Shown: positions 1 through 12,060 of the stretch, one piece after another
Position numbering within the stretch: position 1 is the stretch's first letter
Layout of the letters: each line of letters starts with the position of its first letter
NCBI RefSeq assembly: GCF_025698545.1
Contig: NC_068575.1
Span: 62,443,980-62,507,979, forward strand
Source: Gossypium raimondii
Lineage: Eukaryota > Streptophyta > Magnoliopsida > Malvales > Malvaceae
DNA: 64,000 nucleotides
Direction: 5' to 3'
Translations under genes and position numbers: made by a program
Notes under the pieces: model-generated
The model's database searches: none
The model's input: only the letters and a program-made list of their open reading frames with translations
Told to the model about the DNA's origin: nothing

Positions 1-976
1 TATAAAAATTGAAGGACTAAAAACAGATTTTAACGTTCTTGAAATAAGAAAAAGTCACAATTCCCACACCCACTTTGTTTTTTCCTTTAATGCAATTCAT
101 ACTCTTTTAACTCAACAAAAAAAATATATAAAAAAAACATTAGGAAGTCCAATTAAAGCAAACCCCCACACACACTAAAAAATATGTATAACATAGTAAA
201 AGTTATGGCTGAACTCTCCATACAAGACAAGACACGTGACATGTCTGCTACCAACATGTTGGCGTGTCGGCACACCATTGCTCCAAACCTCACGTCATTG
301 TACGATGATGTTTCTTTTATATATTTAAAAATTAAATCATTAGTATTATACTTATTTTGCTACTATACTCCTTTCAATCTTTCCTCTTTTCTTCCTTAGT
401 TTTACCAAAAACAAAATAATGCCCAGACCCAGTCTTTTGAATCTCTTTTGATCACAATTTAATTTATTTTTTATTTGGGATTTGAGAGGTTTTTTTTTTT
501 TTAAATTTTTGTTTCCATTCTTAAAGTTTTGGAGATATAAAGAGAAAAACGGACCTTAGGGTTAATTTGTGGTTAGAAAATAAAGAGATTTTCTTCTTCT
601 TTTTGGTCCCAAAATAAAGAGATTGATACTTCAAAAAATAGAAAGATTCTAAGCGTTTTTGTTTTTGAACTTTTCATTTTGTTCCTTTTTTGCCGTTTTT
701 ACAGCTTTGATTATTCCCTTCTTCTTCCTTTAACCAGAAATTTTTTGTTCTATTGACTGCAGTACGTTGTTAAGTTGTGAATTCCATTGGAAAATCTATC
801 TGGGTTTTCCTTAAAATATAATTTCCATTGAATTCTATACATAATTTTCCTTTATATATCTGAGCCCAACTAGAAGAACCATTTGAAGTATTTTTTCTTT
901 TTAATTTTTGGTGAGTATTTTTTTTTTGCTGTTTTAAGCTTTTAGGGTTTTGCAGCATTTTTTAAAAAAGTAGGAG
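1..976 (+). promoter_or_regulatory. Upstream and 5' leader region of the MADS-box gene
   Basis: AT-rich sequence with no convincing gene. A TATA-like stretch (ttttatatattta) lies near 315-330. Long pyrimidine tracts typical of a plant 5' leader run from about 480 to 960 and end just before the ATG at 977. The short open frames here are low-complexity. The transcription start cannot be fixed from sequence. Confidence 0.4.
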
Positions 977-3900
977 ATGGTGAGAGGCAAAATTCAGATT
1001 AAGCGAATTGAAAATGCAACGAGCCGGCAAGTCACCTTCTCTAAGCGACGAAATGGGTTGTTGAAGAAGGCTTACGAACTATATGTTCTCTGCGATGCTG
1101 AAGTAGCTGTCATCATATTTTCTAATAAAGGAAAACTCTATGAGTTCTCAAGTTGCGAGTAAGTTCATTGTTCATTGTTCATTGATTTTCCTTCATTTTT
1201 TTCATTTCCCCATAACTAGATTTTCAAGAAATTTTGCTGGAGTTAGTATATATGAATTCGTGTTGTAGCAATAAAGTATGGGTTAAGTTGCATTAGTTGA
1301 GGATAGTGGCTGATGATGTTTTGGGCTATAATTGCTTTGATATATAGGATTAATTTCATGCCTGTCTCTTCTGACTCCTTTTTTCTCGTTTGGTCTTAAT
1401 CATATCTTTCTATACCAATTAAGTTTTATATTTTTTGTACGGTTAAGATTTTATGAACAATCTTCAAATCTTGTTCACTTATGGTGGATTTTGTTTTGGT
1501 CCTTTGACTAAATATAATTATACCCTATTTGGCAAATCTTTTCTTTTGTTTGTTTGTTTTTTGGGGTTTTGGCAAAGAAAATTAAGAGCAAAAATAGTAT
1601 ATAAGTTCTATGATCAAGTACTTGAATCCTTATTATATTCATGTGTTTCTGCTTTTGTGTTTACGAATTTTTTAGTTCCCTATCCTTGCTTAAGAAAGTA
1701 GATCATCTCATCATCCCTTGAAACTCTGTTGACCTGTGTCTTCTAATGAATTGATTGTCTTTTAGGGTTTTGCAAAAGGTTTTTGAACAGCCAGTTGCAA
1801 GCCTAGCAAGTGTTGCTGGGAACCATCCATTGACATAGTTTTGGTTCAATGACTAGATTTTCAGTAGGGCAATCTTAAATTAATTACTGCATATTAGTAA
1901 AATGGACACCCTTTTGTGCCATAGGATAGCTTTACCAGCAACACCAGCCTATGTATAAGAGGTAACTAGATTCTAGTTTAAAACAAAGCTTCTTTCAATC
2001 ATGGTAGTGAATGCTAAGCTCACACACTAATGGATCATAAACATGCAGACTCTGCTCTTAAAAACAATAGTCATTTCTAATAGCTCACCAACGCTAAGGG
2101 TGTGCTTAACTAGGTGGAAAAATAGAATGATTGAATGAGGGAGTGATAAAATGAAAAGAAAATAAATTTTGAATATGTTTGATAGAAAAGAAAAGTGAGA
2201 TTAGGAAAGAAAATAAGAGAGAGAACCATTTTTCCTCATAATGCATAAAAATACATCATATAAAATTGAAAAGTTAGTTTAAAATTATGCATTTTTTAGA
2301 AGCTTCATTTCTACCAATTAATAAATGGAAAGAAAATTATTGTTTCTTTCAAATTTTCTTCTTTTTTCTTATTAAGCACACTAATGAAAAGAAAAATTAT
2401 GTTTTACATTTTTTTATTTTTCTATTTGTAACACCTCATACCTGACCCGACCGTCGGGTCCGAGCTACAGGATGCCCAATTCGTTGTTGGTTCAACTACG
2501 ATCATTTACAATCAATTTATACTATTAGATTATTAAATTTAACCAAAACATGCATTCAGTACAATATAGACTTGATTTACGGAAACGAGATACTGAAACT
2601 GTAATTTTCGACACCACTGACTTTCGAGTTATTTTCATTTTTTAATTTTCTTTCCGCTCTACCAAGCAAATTAGAAATAACTGATAGGGTGGTTAAAGAC
2701 ACATCTCCTATTGTTGATTTTCATCTGCAATCTGAGCTTTAAATGTTCCTTTGCTATTGCCCCTTTGTTCTTGCAAACTCTCGGCATGTGACCCTTTTGC
2801 TTGCAAGACCTCTTTCAAAGTGAATAATCTTTTGACACAGTCCATAAGGTGGATATTTCTTCTTTCCACCATCATTTGCATTCTTTGTATCGCCTTTATT
2901 TGTCGCTTCCACCATCATGTTTTCCTTATTGTATGAATTCCCTGGCTTTTCTTTGCTCTTAAGCCTGAACTGCAATCTAATTATCATGTTCTTCCTAATT
3001 AGCATGTTTGGTCTTGTTTGATAAGATATAGTAGACAAGTCTCTTGGATCTTCAAGATATGTAATGATTTCTTTTACTCATACCTGTAAAATTGTAATGA
3101 CTTTTTCCACAACTATTTTTTCACTAAACTCATCTCCAAGTAGCCAGGTGCTAATGACAATGACCATATTAGCTTCATTATACTTTTATCTTCAGGTTCT
3201 CAAAATCTCTTCTCAAGAGTTGTTCCTGTCAGGGTTTTCTTTGAAACCTTGGAACTACTCCTTCAGCATGTCCATGCCTCCTTTAACACATTAATATAAC
3301 AAAAGACATCACATGTCAAGCAAAATATAACAAAGAAATATGGAAAAATCTCTCTAACAGCAAAGTGCCACAACACTTTAACACATTGGCATTGATATTC
3401 CTTGATGAAGAGGCTCCGCTGGCCATTAGCTAAGATATGCTACTCTAGTAGACAATAATCTAGCTATCTATATGTATAAGGAGGCATAGGGAAAGTAAGG
3501 ATTGACACTAAGTTGTTATATCCTATAACACAAAAGTCTTATTTTGTCGTTAGATTAAAAGGTTGTTGATGTTATTACAAATTATCTTGGCCTCCTATAA
3601 CCCTTTAACATGTTCCATAAATGAGATGATGAGAACCTAGAACTGTAGATAAATATCTTGGTCTCCATGTCAAATGGTAAATCTAAATCTAGTCAATGAA
3701 CATGTATTTTTAATGTTTGTAAGAGGAAGCCGTAGTTGTTTGTAAAGATCAATGCATTTGCAGATATATAAGGTTTATGGGTGGTTTTCTACCGAGTAAT
3801 TAAATTTCATCTGCTGCATAGATGAATATATGGATTTAATTAGACTCAAAAGTATCAAATACAAATGAAACTAGAAAATTTATTGGCCTAATTGCTTGGA

Positions 3901-6564
3901 ACTGTTTTGAGAATATTGTGATTATAACTTTGATGGCATGCTTTATTGTTTGTTTTCTTTATTTTTATGGTCCTAGATTTAGGTTACTTCTAGATGGGTT
4001 GTGAGCTTAGTTTTAATGAGACAGTACCATAATTGTAAAATTAAAAGAATGGTTGGTTATGTGATTGAATATAATAATGAGATGAGAATAGAAAATAATG
4101 ATTAAAGACATTAGTATGAAAATTTTAGATAGTGTTAAATTATTTATGTATTTATATTAAAATTTGTAGAATTTTATTCTACACATTATTTACAATTATA
4201 ATTTGTGTTAAAAATAAAAAAATTTGTAATATTTGAAGAAATGATAATTATGATATTTATAAAATATTCATTTTAACAAAGATAATATTGACAATTTGCA
4301 TCGGTGAAGCTGGAGTCATAATGCACTAGTTAATAACTGAGGGTGCAATGAGATTTATAATTTATTTTTCACCACACTGATACTTTCCGAACAGCTACCT
4401 ATGGTGGTATTGGATGGAAAGAAATAGCAGTTAAACGATTATCTAAAGGGGTCTTAGTCTTTATATTTATTTTAGTTCATGTCATTTTTACTAGTAATCT
4501 TGCATTACGTATACATTCCTCATTTTTCAGTTTAATTATTTTTAGTTTTTGCACTTTTTCAAATTTAAAATTTTGTGCTTAAACAATTAAATTCTTCAAT
4601 TAAATAAAATGATTTTCTATAAATATTATGTAAAAATAATAAATTAATATAATATTATACATGTGATTATATGTTAAATTCCTCTTTAATCATTTGTTAT
4701 TTTTCTTTATTAAACTATAATATCGCCATTCATGTATAAATAATATTCTAATTTTATTTAATTTGATGCTTTATGCAGCAACATGCAAAACACCATAGAA
4801 CGATATCGCCAGTACAAGAAAGATGTCCAAAGTAACACCCCTCAAATTGAAAGATACAGACAGGTTAAACCTCAACAATATTATTTCCATTGTTTTGTTG
4901 GCATAATTAATTTATTTTCTTAATGAGTTTTTAATTAATTTTTAAATTGATTTGCATATTGTTACGCAAAAGCATTTTTATTCTTGTGTCTCGTAGTAAT
5001 TTATCTTAGTTTTTTTAAGTTCTTGTGTTGTATCGTACTCGTGTTGCATGCTTGTATATGTTCTAAGAGAAGATAAAAATATAATGGAGACATTTGTATT
5101 AAGTATTAGATTGCATTTTGTTCTCATTACTTTGTTCTCATTATTAAAAAAATGGACAAATTAGTTCCAGTACATTAGTTCAAAAAGTAAATCATTAAGA
5201 ACTGATGTTGCTGACGGAATAACCAAACAGTGATACGTACGTAGAGTGCCTCGTGTACATGATGATTTACAGAAATTAGTTTTTAACAGTAGAAATGGAT
5301 AAAATTTTTAACAGAAAGACCAGTTTGTTCTTTGATCTAACGTATAAAGACTAATTTTGTTAATTTTTTTTAATAATGAGAGAATTAGTCAATTTTTTTT
5401 AATAATGAGAGGAAAATGCAATCTTACTCTGGGATTTCTGATTTGATTAATGGGATTTTGCATGTAGCAACTAAGGCTTGAAGCAGAAAATATGGCCAAG
5501 AAGATTGAGTTCCTTGAGGTTTCTAAAAGGTTAATGATTTAATTAGATGTGTTCTTCTTACATGGGTTTTCATTAAGCAATTATTACAAATATGAAATCT
5601 GTTTGAAACATAAGAATTTTGTTGTCTCAGGAGAATGTTGGGTCAAAATCTTGGTTCTTGTTCTATAGATGAACTTCAAGAGGTTGAAAACCAGCTTGAA
5701 CGCAGCTTAAGAAACATTAGGGCAAGAAAGGTTAGCTCAACTACAATTTATACTTTTAAGATAAACCATTGAAATCTAGCATAAACCTAATTGAATTTAA
5801 GATAGTGAATCTGTCATGTTTTTGTATGTTGCAGGGCTATTTATTCAAGGAGCAGATACTGCAACTAAAAGCTAAGGTATGATATGGCTAAACAAGTATG
5901 CAACAGTTTCACTTCTCAATGAGGTATTTCTATTCATAGAGGGAGGTACATGTGCTAGAAGTTAAGTTGTATTTTGTCTCTTCTATTAAAAAATGGACAA
6001 TTAATTCCTATATGTTAGATCTAAGAGCAAATAGATATTTTATATTCATCAATTTTTACTGTTAAAAATGGGCTAGGCTAACAGAATAACCATACAGTGA
6101 CGCATGGCGTGCCATGTGTATTTCATGTTGACGTATAGTAACCAGTTTTTAACAGTAGAAATTGATGGAGTTTTAATAATAAAAAAACCAGTTTACTTTT
6201 TAATCTAAGATACAGAGATTAATTTATCTATTTTTTAATAGAGTCGACAAAATATAATTCAACTACTAATACAAGAGCTTACATGATACTTTTACCTGTA
6301 ATAATTTTTCTTATGTTAATCCTAATCTAGGAAAGATATATGCAAGAGGAGAATGCCAAGTTATCTGCTAAGGTGATCTACTTTTTTATATTCGTATCAA
6401 ACACATGATGCTATGAATATATGGAATGTCTTTGTATCGGCTAAATACTTGTATCTAACACATAGTTAACAACCGAACAGAACAATGGTACAACATGCAG
6501 CCAGCAGAACGCGGAGGTGGAGACAGAACTGTTCCTCGGGTTGCCGGAAAACCGCTGTTCCTAA
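977..6564 (+). CDS. SOC1-like: SOC1/AGL42-type MIKC MADS-box transcription factor
   Basis: Seven exons, all with GT-AG borders and consistent phase: 977-1158, 4779-4863, 5468-5529, 5631-5730, 5835-5876, 6331-6372 and 6481-6564. They encode 198 residues. Exon 1 is the MADS domain ([18 protein letters not shown]), which binds CArG boxes as dimers. Exons 2-5 form the I region and the coiled-coil K domain. The last exon ends in [15 protein letters not shown], close to the SOC1 motif that defines the TM3/SOC1 clade. Exon sizes of 62, 100, 42 and 42 nt are classic for the family. From memory, the IERYR and MLGQ segments favour AGL42/71/72 over SOC1 itself. The likely role is a nuclear regulator of floral transition. 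Oddity: the MADS domain reads [10 protein letters not shown] where almost all members have ELSVLCDAEV. The first intron is 3.6 kb and full of retroelement debris. Confidence 0.93.
2427..2650 (+). mobile_element. LTR-like terminal fragment (fossil)
   Basis: Begins TGTAACACCTCATACC and resembles the start of the larger TG...CA elements at 17807 and 8698. It lacks a recognisable other end, so it is a truncated old piece in intron 1 of the MADS gene. The right border is approximate. Confidence 0.45.
2690..3430 (-). mobile_element. Ty1/copia Gag fragment (fossil)
   Basis: Read on the minus strand, pieces match the plant copia Gag (UBN2) domain. They include a segment like [14 protein letters not shown], then a lysine-rich stretch, then a decayed zinc-knuckle area beginning KKKYPP. 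It is clearly broken in several places and sits in intron 1 of the MADS gene. No reverse transcriptase, integrase or paired LTRs are visible, so this is an old fragment. Family assignment is by remembered motif order. Confidence 0.6.
5135..5411. mobile_element. MITE-like repeat, copy 1 (MADS intron 2)
   Basis: Terminal inverted repeat of the form TCTCATTATTAAAAAAA at the left and its reverse complement at the right (ending aataatgaga). The interior shares many words with 5976-6245, such as ttttaacagtagaaat and aataaccaaacagtga. No coding capacity. The right end shows a short local duplication of its terminal bases. Lies wholly inside intron 2. Confidence 0.6.
5976..6245. mobile_element. MITE-like repeat, copy 2 (MADS intron 5)
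   Basis: Same family as 5135-5411. It starts with a CTATTAAAAAATGGACAA-like arm and ends with ATTTTTTAATAGAG, again inverted ends. The interior is alignable with copy 1 but diverged. Lies wholly inside intron 5 and does not disturb the exon borders. Confidence 0.6.
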
Positions 6565-7756
6565 CAGGCAGGTCTTTGGATATGGAATGAAAATGGTATT
6601 CCCTATAGGAATAATGCTTGCTTGTACGCTATCGCCATTGCTACTGGTTGTGTCACTTGGATGTATGTATGTATATATATATATATATATATATATCCTC
6701 GACGCTCACCCAGAAACTGGACATCAGTGCATGGGACAAAGCTCGATGGGGGAAAACAGATCTTAATTCAATGTCGGTTTTTTGCTGATTACTCATCTTC
6801 ACTTACAACAAATAATGGTACTATATATATATATATGTATATAAAGATGATTATTAAATATGAAATAGAATTAAAATTTTAAAATAGAAATTAATAGTCT
6901 AAACGAGGTTTTACATCTTAAGGAAATGCAATTAGAAGTTCATGTGTGAGGTTGTAATTAAGCTTAAGCTATTATTAAAATATTATTTTGTTTAAGTCCG
7001 ATATAACTCAAAACATGTACCTATTTAATACTTATTTATTAAAATTTTATATAAACAATTAGGAATTTCTTAAATTTCCAAGAGAATATTAAAAACAAAA
7101 AAATAATTGTATGAAATAAGAATATTATCTTTTCTTATAGTTTAAAGTCATATTATTAATTTCATCTTTAATTTTAAATTTTTATTTAAATCTAATTTTT
7201 ATTCAAAATAAAGATAATAATGTAGCATTAAATTATTGAAAACATGATTATTTCATTAATCCTTTCCGAAAAAAAAAAGAGAGCAGCAAAGTCCATCCTG
7301 CTACATGTCGGCATATAAATTATTAATACCCACATCAAACATGACACGTGTCCTGTCTTTTCTAAACTCATGATAAGTTATGGTAAATTTTTGGTCCATG
7401 TTATGCTTACTTTTAGGGTTTGATCATTTTTAAGATTACCCTATTTAACTTAAAAAAATTTAATATTTATAAAAATGACTTTGATTCAAAAACATTTACC
7501 TAAATGCCTTGAAATAAATAATAAATTTGGGTTATGAGAACCCAATAGTCGACACCCCCTTGTATTTCGGTCCCATGATTACCTGATGATTGTATCAGAC
7601 TTTTAAAAAATAATTTTGAGTTCTAAAAAAAATTTTAGGTTTTGGCCAATAGATAGCCGGCACCAACACCTTTTTCGAGTCCCAAGACAAATTTTTTTGT
7701 TTTGGGACACTAATGGCCGACACCACCTTTTTCGGGTCCTAAAATTTTTTTTTGAG
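6565..7756. other. MADS 3' flank and AT-rich spacer
   Basis: The MADS 3' untranslated region with a (TA)n microsatellite at about 6672-6696, then AT-rich DNA without a gene. From about 7545 there is a diverged tandem pattern, about 60-100 bp per unit, marked by GCCGACACC-like words (near 7550, 7656, 7717). It resumes beyond the 7762-13281 element at about 13293 and 13339, so that element landed inside this array. Confidence 0.5.
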
Positions 7757-8697
7757 ACACTTGTACTAGCCCGATTTTCAGTAATGTCAGAAACAGTGGT
7801 TCGAGACCACCAAGTCCAGCAAGTAAGCTCATAAATTTTATTATTTAATATTTATGAGCCAAATGTGGTTTTTAAAAGGTTTTTTTTATTAGTAAATTTG
7901 TGTTTATAAGGATTTATTAGATTAATTGATTTAGAAAATGAGGTATCGAAACCTCAATTTTATAAACCGAGCCGTAAATATTTTTAATAAATATTTACGG
8001 AGTGTCATTAACTTAGTATTAAAATTTCGTTAGAAAATTTTAACGTTTTAGTAGTCAATTAATTAAAAAGAATTAAATTGAAAAAGGTGCAAAACTTGCT
8101 AAAGTGATTAAATAGCTTAACAATTAAATAAGGCAGGACTAAAAAATGTTTTATGTGATTAAGGGTAAAATTGGAATTAAAACAAAGTTTATATGGCCAA
8201 ATGTGATTCTAATAGTTTCTAGACATTTTCTTCATCATTTTTCTGTCAAAAACAACCATTGAAGAGGGTTTAAGCTGGTCTTTCATATTTTAGCTTCATG
8301 TAAGTTTAATTCTTGCTTTTTCTTGAGATTTTTATGTTTTTAGGCTTTTACAATTAGGTCCAACTTACTATTTCATTTGTTTGTGATTTTGTTGAAAGTT
8401 TTGAAAGTTACCATTGATGAATTCATATGATTTTAGTTATTAGATGATGAAATTGAGATTTTAATGAATATTTAAAGGTATTTATTAAGGAATTTTGGAT
8501 GAAATCATGTTTTAGGGATTATTTTGAAAAGTTGTTGAATTTATGTGAAATTCTAAAATTTCATGGAATTCTTGAGTTTTTATTGATATATATGAAAATA
8601 TCTAGGCTTGGAATAATGATTAAATTGCATGAATTTTATCTTCCAAGCCTAGGGAAGAAATCATAAATAAGTAAAAGTATAGGGGTAAAATGGTCAT

Positions 8698-11259
8698 TTT
8701 AACACTCCCTTACCCGAGACCGTTGCCGGAGTCGAGTACGAGGCGTTATCTAACTTAACTTACTAGTTCGAAACACAAAAATTTGCTTTTAAAATTAATT
8801 TCACTATTCCTAACAAAACTGTCCACCTGTGCGACTGTCACTAATTTAATTATAACTCGAGATAGGAAACTCAAAATTTATATTAATAAATTTTCTCTGA
8901 AACTAGACTTATATACCTTCTTACCATAAAATTTCCAGAATTTTTGGCTTAGCCAATGAGTACAATTTATTCGTTAAATTCTCCCCTGTTTCACTGCTCG
9001 ATAGTTCTGACCTCTTGCCACTAAAAATCAATTATCTCATTTTACAGAATTCATATAATGTTATTGTTTGATTATTTTGAAAATAGACTCACTAAGGAAT
9101 CTAGACATATAAATAATGACCCATAATTGTTTCTGTACAATTTTTAATGAATTTCTAAAGTCAGAACAGGGGATTTCAAAAACCATTCTGACCCTATCTC
9201 ACTAAAATTCAAATATCTCAAAGTATAAAATTTCTTTGCCTACATCGTTTCTTTCATTTAAAAATAGACTTGATAATATTTAATTCTATATATCATTCGC
9301 TCTCTAATTCTATTTCTACTATTTTTGGTGATTTTTTAAAATCACATCACTGCTGCTGTCCAAAAATTACTTCTTTGTATTAGCTACCATTTAAACATAT
9401 ATAACACCAAAACATGTTCTTTACTAACCATTTCAATAGCTAATCTTTAGCCATATCATATGAGCATACTCAAAATGAATAAGTCTCTATACATGCCATA
9501 GCTTTAAACGTCTTGAAATCACATAATACCGAGGTGTCTGTTAATAGTGTGATACGAAGCTCCGACGACCCCCAATTCGAGTAAGCTCAAAACACTATAA
9601 AACAAAGGAAAAGAAGAAAGGAGTAAGCTACTAATAGCTTAGTAAGTTACATGTAAACAATAAGCACTCATTTAATAATTAACATTTTTTTAGCATATAA
9701 CTAATCAATACATTTCTTAGCAATTTCAATAAGTTATATATGCACAATCTTACCAAATTCACTTGCATATACATTTAAACACTTAACCTTTATCACATAT
9801 GCTCATTCTTTCAAATGTACCTGCATACACACCTCATTTCATATTCACTTTAACTCATTATTAATCTCATTGAACACTCGGAATATACACGGATACGTAG
9901 AGAATTAGCACATAAGTGCCACACTGATATGTAGCGGAAGCTACCACTGATATGTAGCCGTAGCTACCACTGAAATGTAGTCGAAGCTACCACTGATCAA
10001 AAACACTAGAAATGTCCACAGGCCTGTTCATACAAGCTGTCAGGTATCTGTAACACATGCTAGATCACCCAGCACCCGGGACTCATTGTAACACTGTAAC
10101 ACTGGTCTCTAGTGACATGTCACTTGTATCCACTTTTAGTCCTAAGTTCAACCGGGAATTTACACTTAACACTTTATTTTAAACACTTTATCACTTGAAT
10201 AATTCATGAACAATTTTCCTTCCACATTCAATATTAATTCACATATCAAATATAATTCACAATTTATAAAAAATATTGCTATTATTTACACATAACTTAC
10301 ATTGGATGCAAAACGACTATTTTCGTAAATTAGTCGATAACCTTCTCTTTTCCCCGATCACTTTCACTATTCCTTCTTTCTTGATCTATATTAATACAAT
10401 TTAATATATTTTATCAACATCCCATTCAAATACAATTCATACACAATATTTTGACAAACTTACATTTTTCCCATAACTTTTCAAAAATTTCACTTTTGCC
10501 CCAAAGCTCGTAAAAATAAAATTCACTAAATTTCTTAAATTTTAAACCTCACTAAATCATATTTCATGCTCATAACAGCCCTCAATTTCACAAAATCACA
10601 ACTTTATGCACACTTTACTATCTTTCACAATTTAGTCCGTTTTTAACATTTTTTATCGAAATTCATCTAGTAAAACTCGTAATTAGCACTTCAATCATTC
10701 ATTATCTATCATCACTCATCAAATTACAACTATATCATGAATGGGTAAATTTTTTTAAACTTTAATTTTATTTAAAATAAATGGTAGAAACATGAAATTC
10801 AAGCTTCAATCGGCATAAAAATACGAAAATAATTAAAAACGGTGCAGAAAATCACTTACAATTGAGCTTAGAAAAATCAAGAGCCCTAGCTATGGTGACA
10901 TGAAATTTTTGGCAGCAAGGGTCTAATTTGAAGAAGATTAACACTTGTTTTCATCTTATTTTGTCTTTTATTCAATTTTGACAAAAATGCCCTTGACCCA
11001 CTTACTTAGATAGTTTTCTAGAATTACCCTTATGTGTCCATAACACTAATTTATGGTCTACTTGCCACATAAACATTTTTCTCAATTTAGTACTAAAAAT
11101 TCAATTAGGCACTAAATCATTAAAATTTCCTATCCATATTTTCACACAATATTTCAATCAATCAGTAATTAACAAAAATTTATAAAATTAAACTATTTCA
11201 CTTCAGATTTGTGGTTACGAAACCACTGTTCCTATTAGGCCCTATTTCGGGCTATCACA
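8698..11259 (+). mobile_element. LTR-like element E2, nested in E1
   Basis: Begins TTTAACACTCCCTTACCCGA (the family usually has TG first) and ends GGGCTATCACA. It is flanked by gtcat (8693-8697) and gacat (11260-11264), a 5-bp duplication with one difference. The first 650 bp or so align well by eye with the start of the 17807 element, including ctcccctgtttc and tgacctcttgccactaaaa. No open coding region. Probably a solo LTR of the same superfamily, inserted after E1. It contains short hairpin repeats at 9908-9990. Confidence 0.65.
9908..9990 (+). repeat. Hairpin minisatellite in E2
   Basis: Three units about 23 bp apart carry self-complementary cores: GTAGCggaaGCTAC (9931-9944), GTAGCcgtaGCTAC (9954-9967) and the imperfect GTAGTcgaaGCTAC (9977-9990). 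They are preceded by GCACataaGTGC (9908-9919). Stems are 4-5 bp with 4-nt loops; the loop differs between units while the stem is kept. Confidence 0.7.
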
Positions 11260-11629
11260 GACATTTTTCCCAATTTGTGAATTGAGATGAATTGAATATG
11301 AATTGTATTAAATTGAGTTAAATTTACTCATATAGATCTGGATAGATAAAAAATGGAGTTAGATCGTGGTAAAGAAAAAATATTGGATTAGAAGATTTCA
11401 ACTCACGAACAATTGTCGAGGTAGGTTTGTGTTACTAAATTGTGTATATTTATATGCTTAAATTGAATGTTGAATATGTAAATTGTATAAATGTCATGTA
11501 TGTGTATATAATTTACCTCATATCCGACAATTCTTGATAAATGAATAAGTCTCGATAAAATGAATGAAACTCGATTGGATACAGGGTTCTGTTTCCCGAA
11601 CTGGTAATGTTCCTGCATATGTTGCGGAC

Positions 11630-12060
11630 GTACTGTAGCTCGAAAGAGCGTCCCGTTATAAGCCCTCTCAAGCTTCCTGTTATAGTGTTCTTGCGGGCTT
11701 CTCGTTAAATGCTCTTCAGAGCATCCTGACTGGTTGTGTTATGCATATGTTGTAAACACACCCACGCTCTTACGGGCGGTCTATTTAAAAGTTCTTTGTG
11801 AACCTCCTTTTAAAGTGCTCTTCGGAGCTTCCTGTTAGTGCTCACTTGAACTTCCCGTTATATGGCTATCAGATGCTTTCTGATTAAGTGCTCTTCGGAG
11901 CTTCTCGTTAAGTGATCTTTAGAGCTACCTGTTAAAGGCTCTTTGTGAGCTTCCCATTTTTAAGCCCGAATAAGTTTCCCATTACATGCTCACATGAGCA
12001 ATCTGTTATATGGCTTGAAAGTGTGCTTTTTGTTTAAGTGCTCTAATGAGTACTCCCGAA
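11630..12060 (+). repeat. Hairpin minisatellite in E1
   Basis: A run of diverged units of roughly 25-40 bp, each with a short palindrome followed by cttcctgtta-like sequence. Examples are GCTCgaaaGAGC (11638-11649), GCTCttcaGAGC (11711-11722), GTTCtttgtGAAC (11791-11803), GCTCttcgGAGC (11817-11828 and 11890-11901), GCTCtttgtGAGC (11938-11950) and GCTCacatGAGC (11988-11999). The GCTC/GAGC stem persists while the loops vary. Confidence 0.75.

Noticed and set aside
6485-6882. Two plus-strand open frames downstream of MADS exon 6
   Set aside because: They run through the last MADS exon in another frame and a (TA)n tract; the true frame ends at 6564 with the clade's C-terminal motif.
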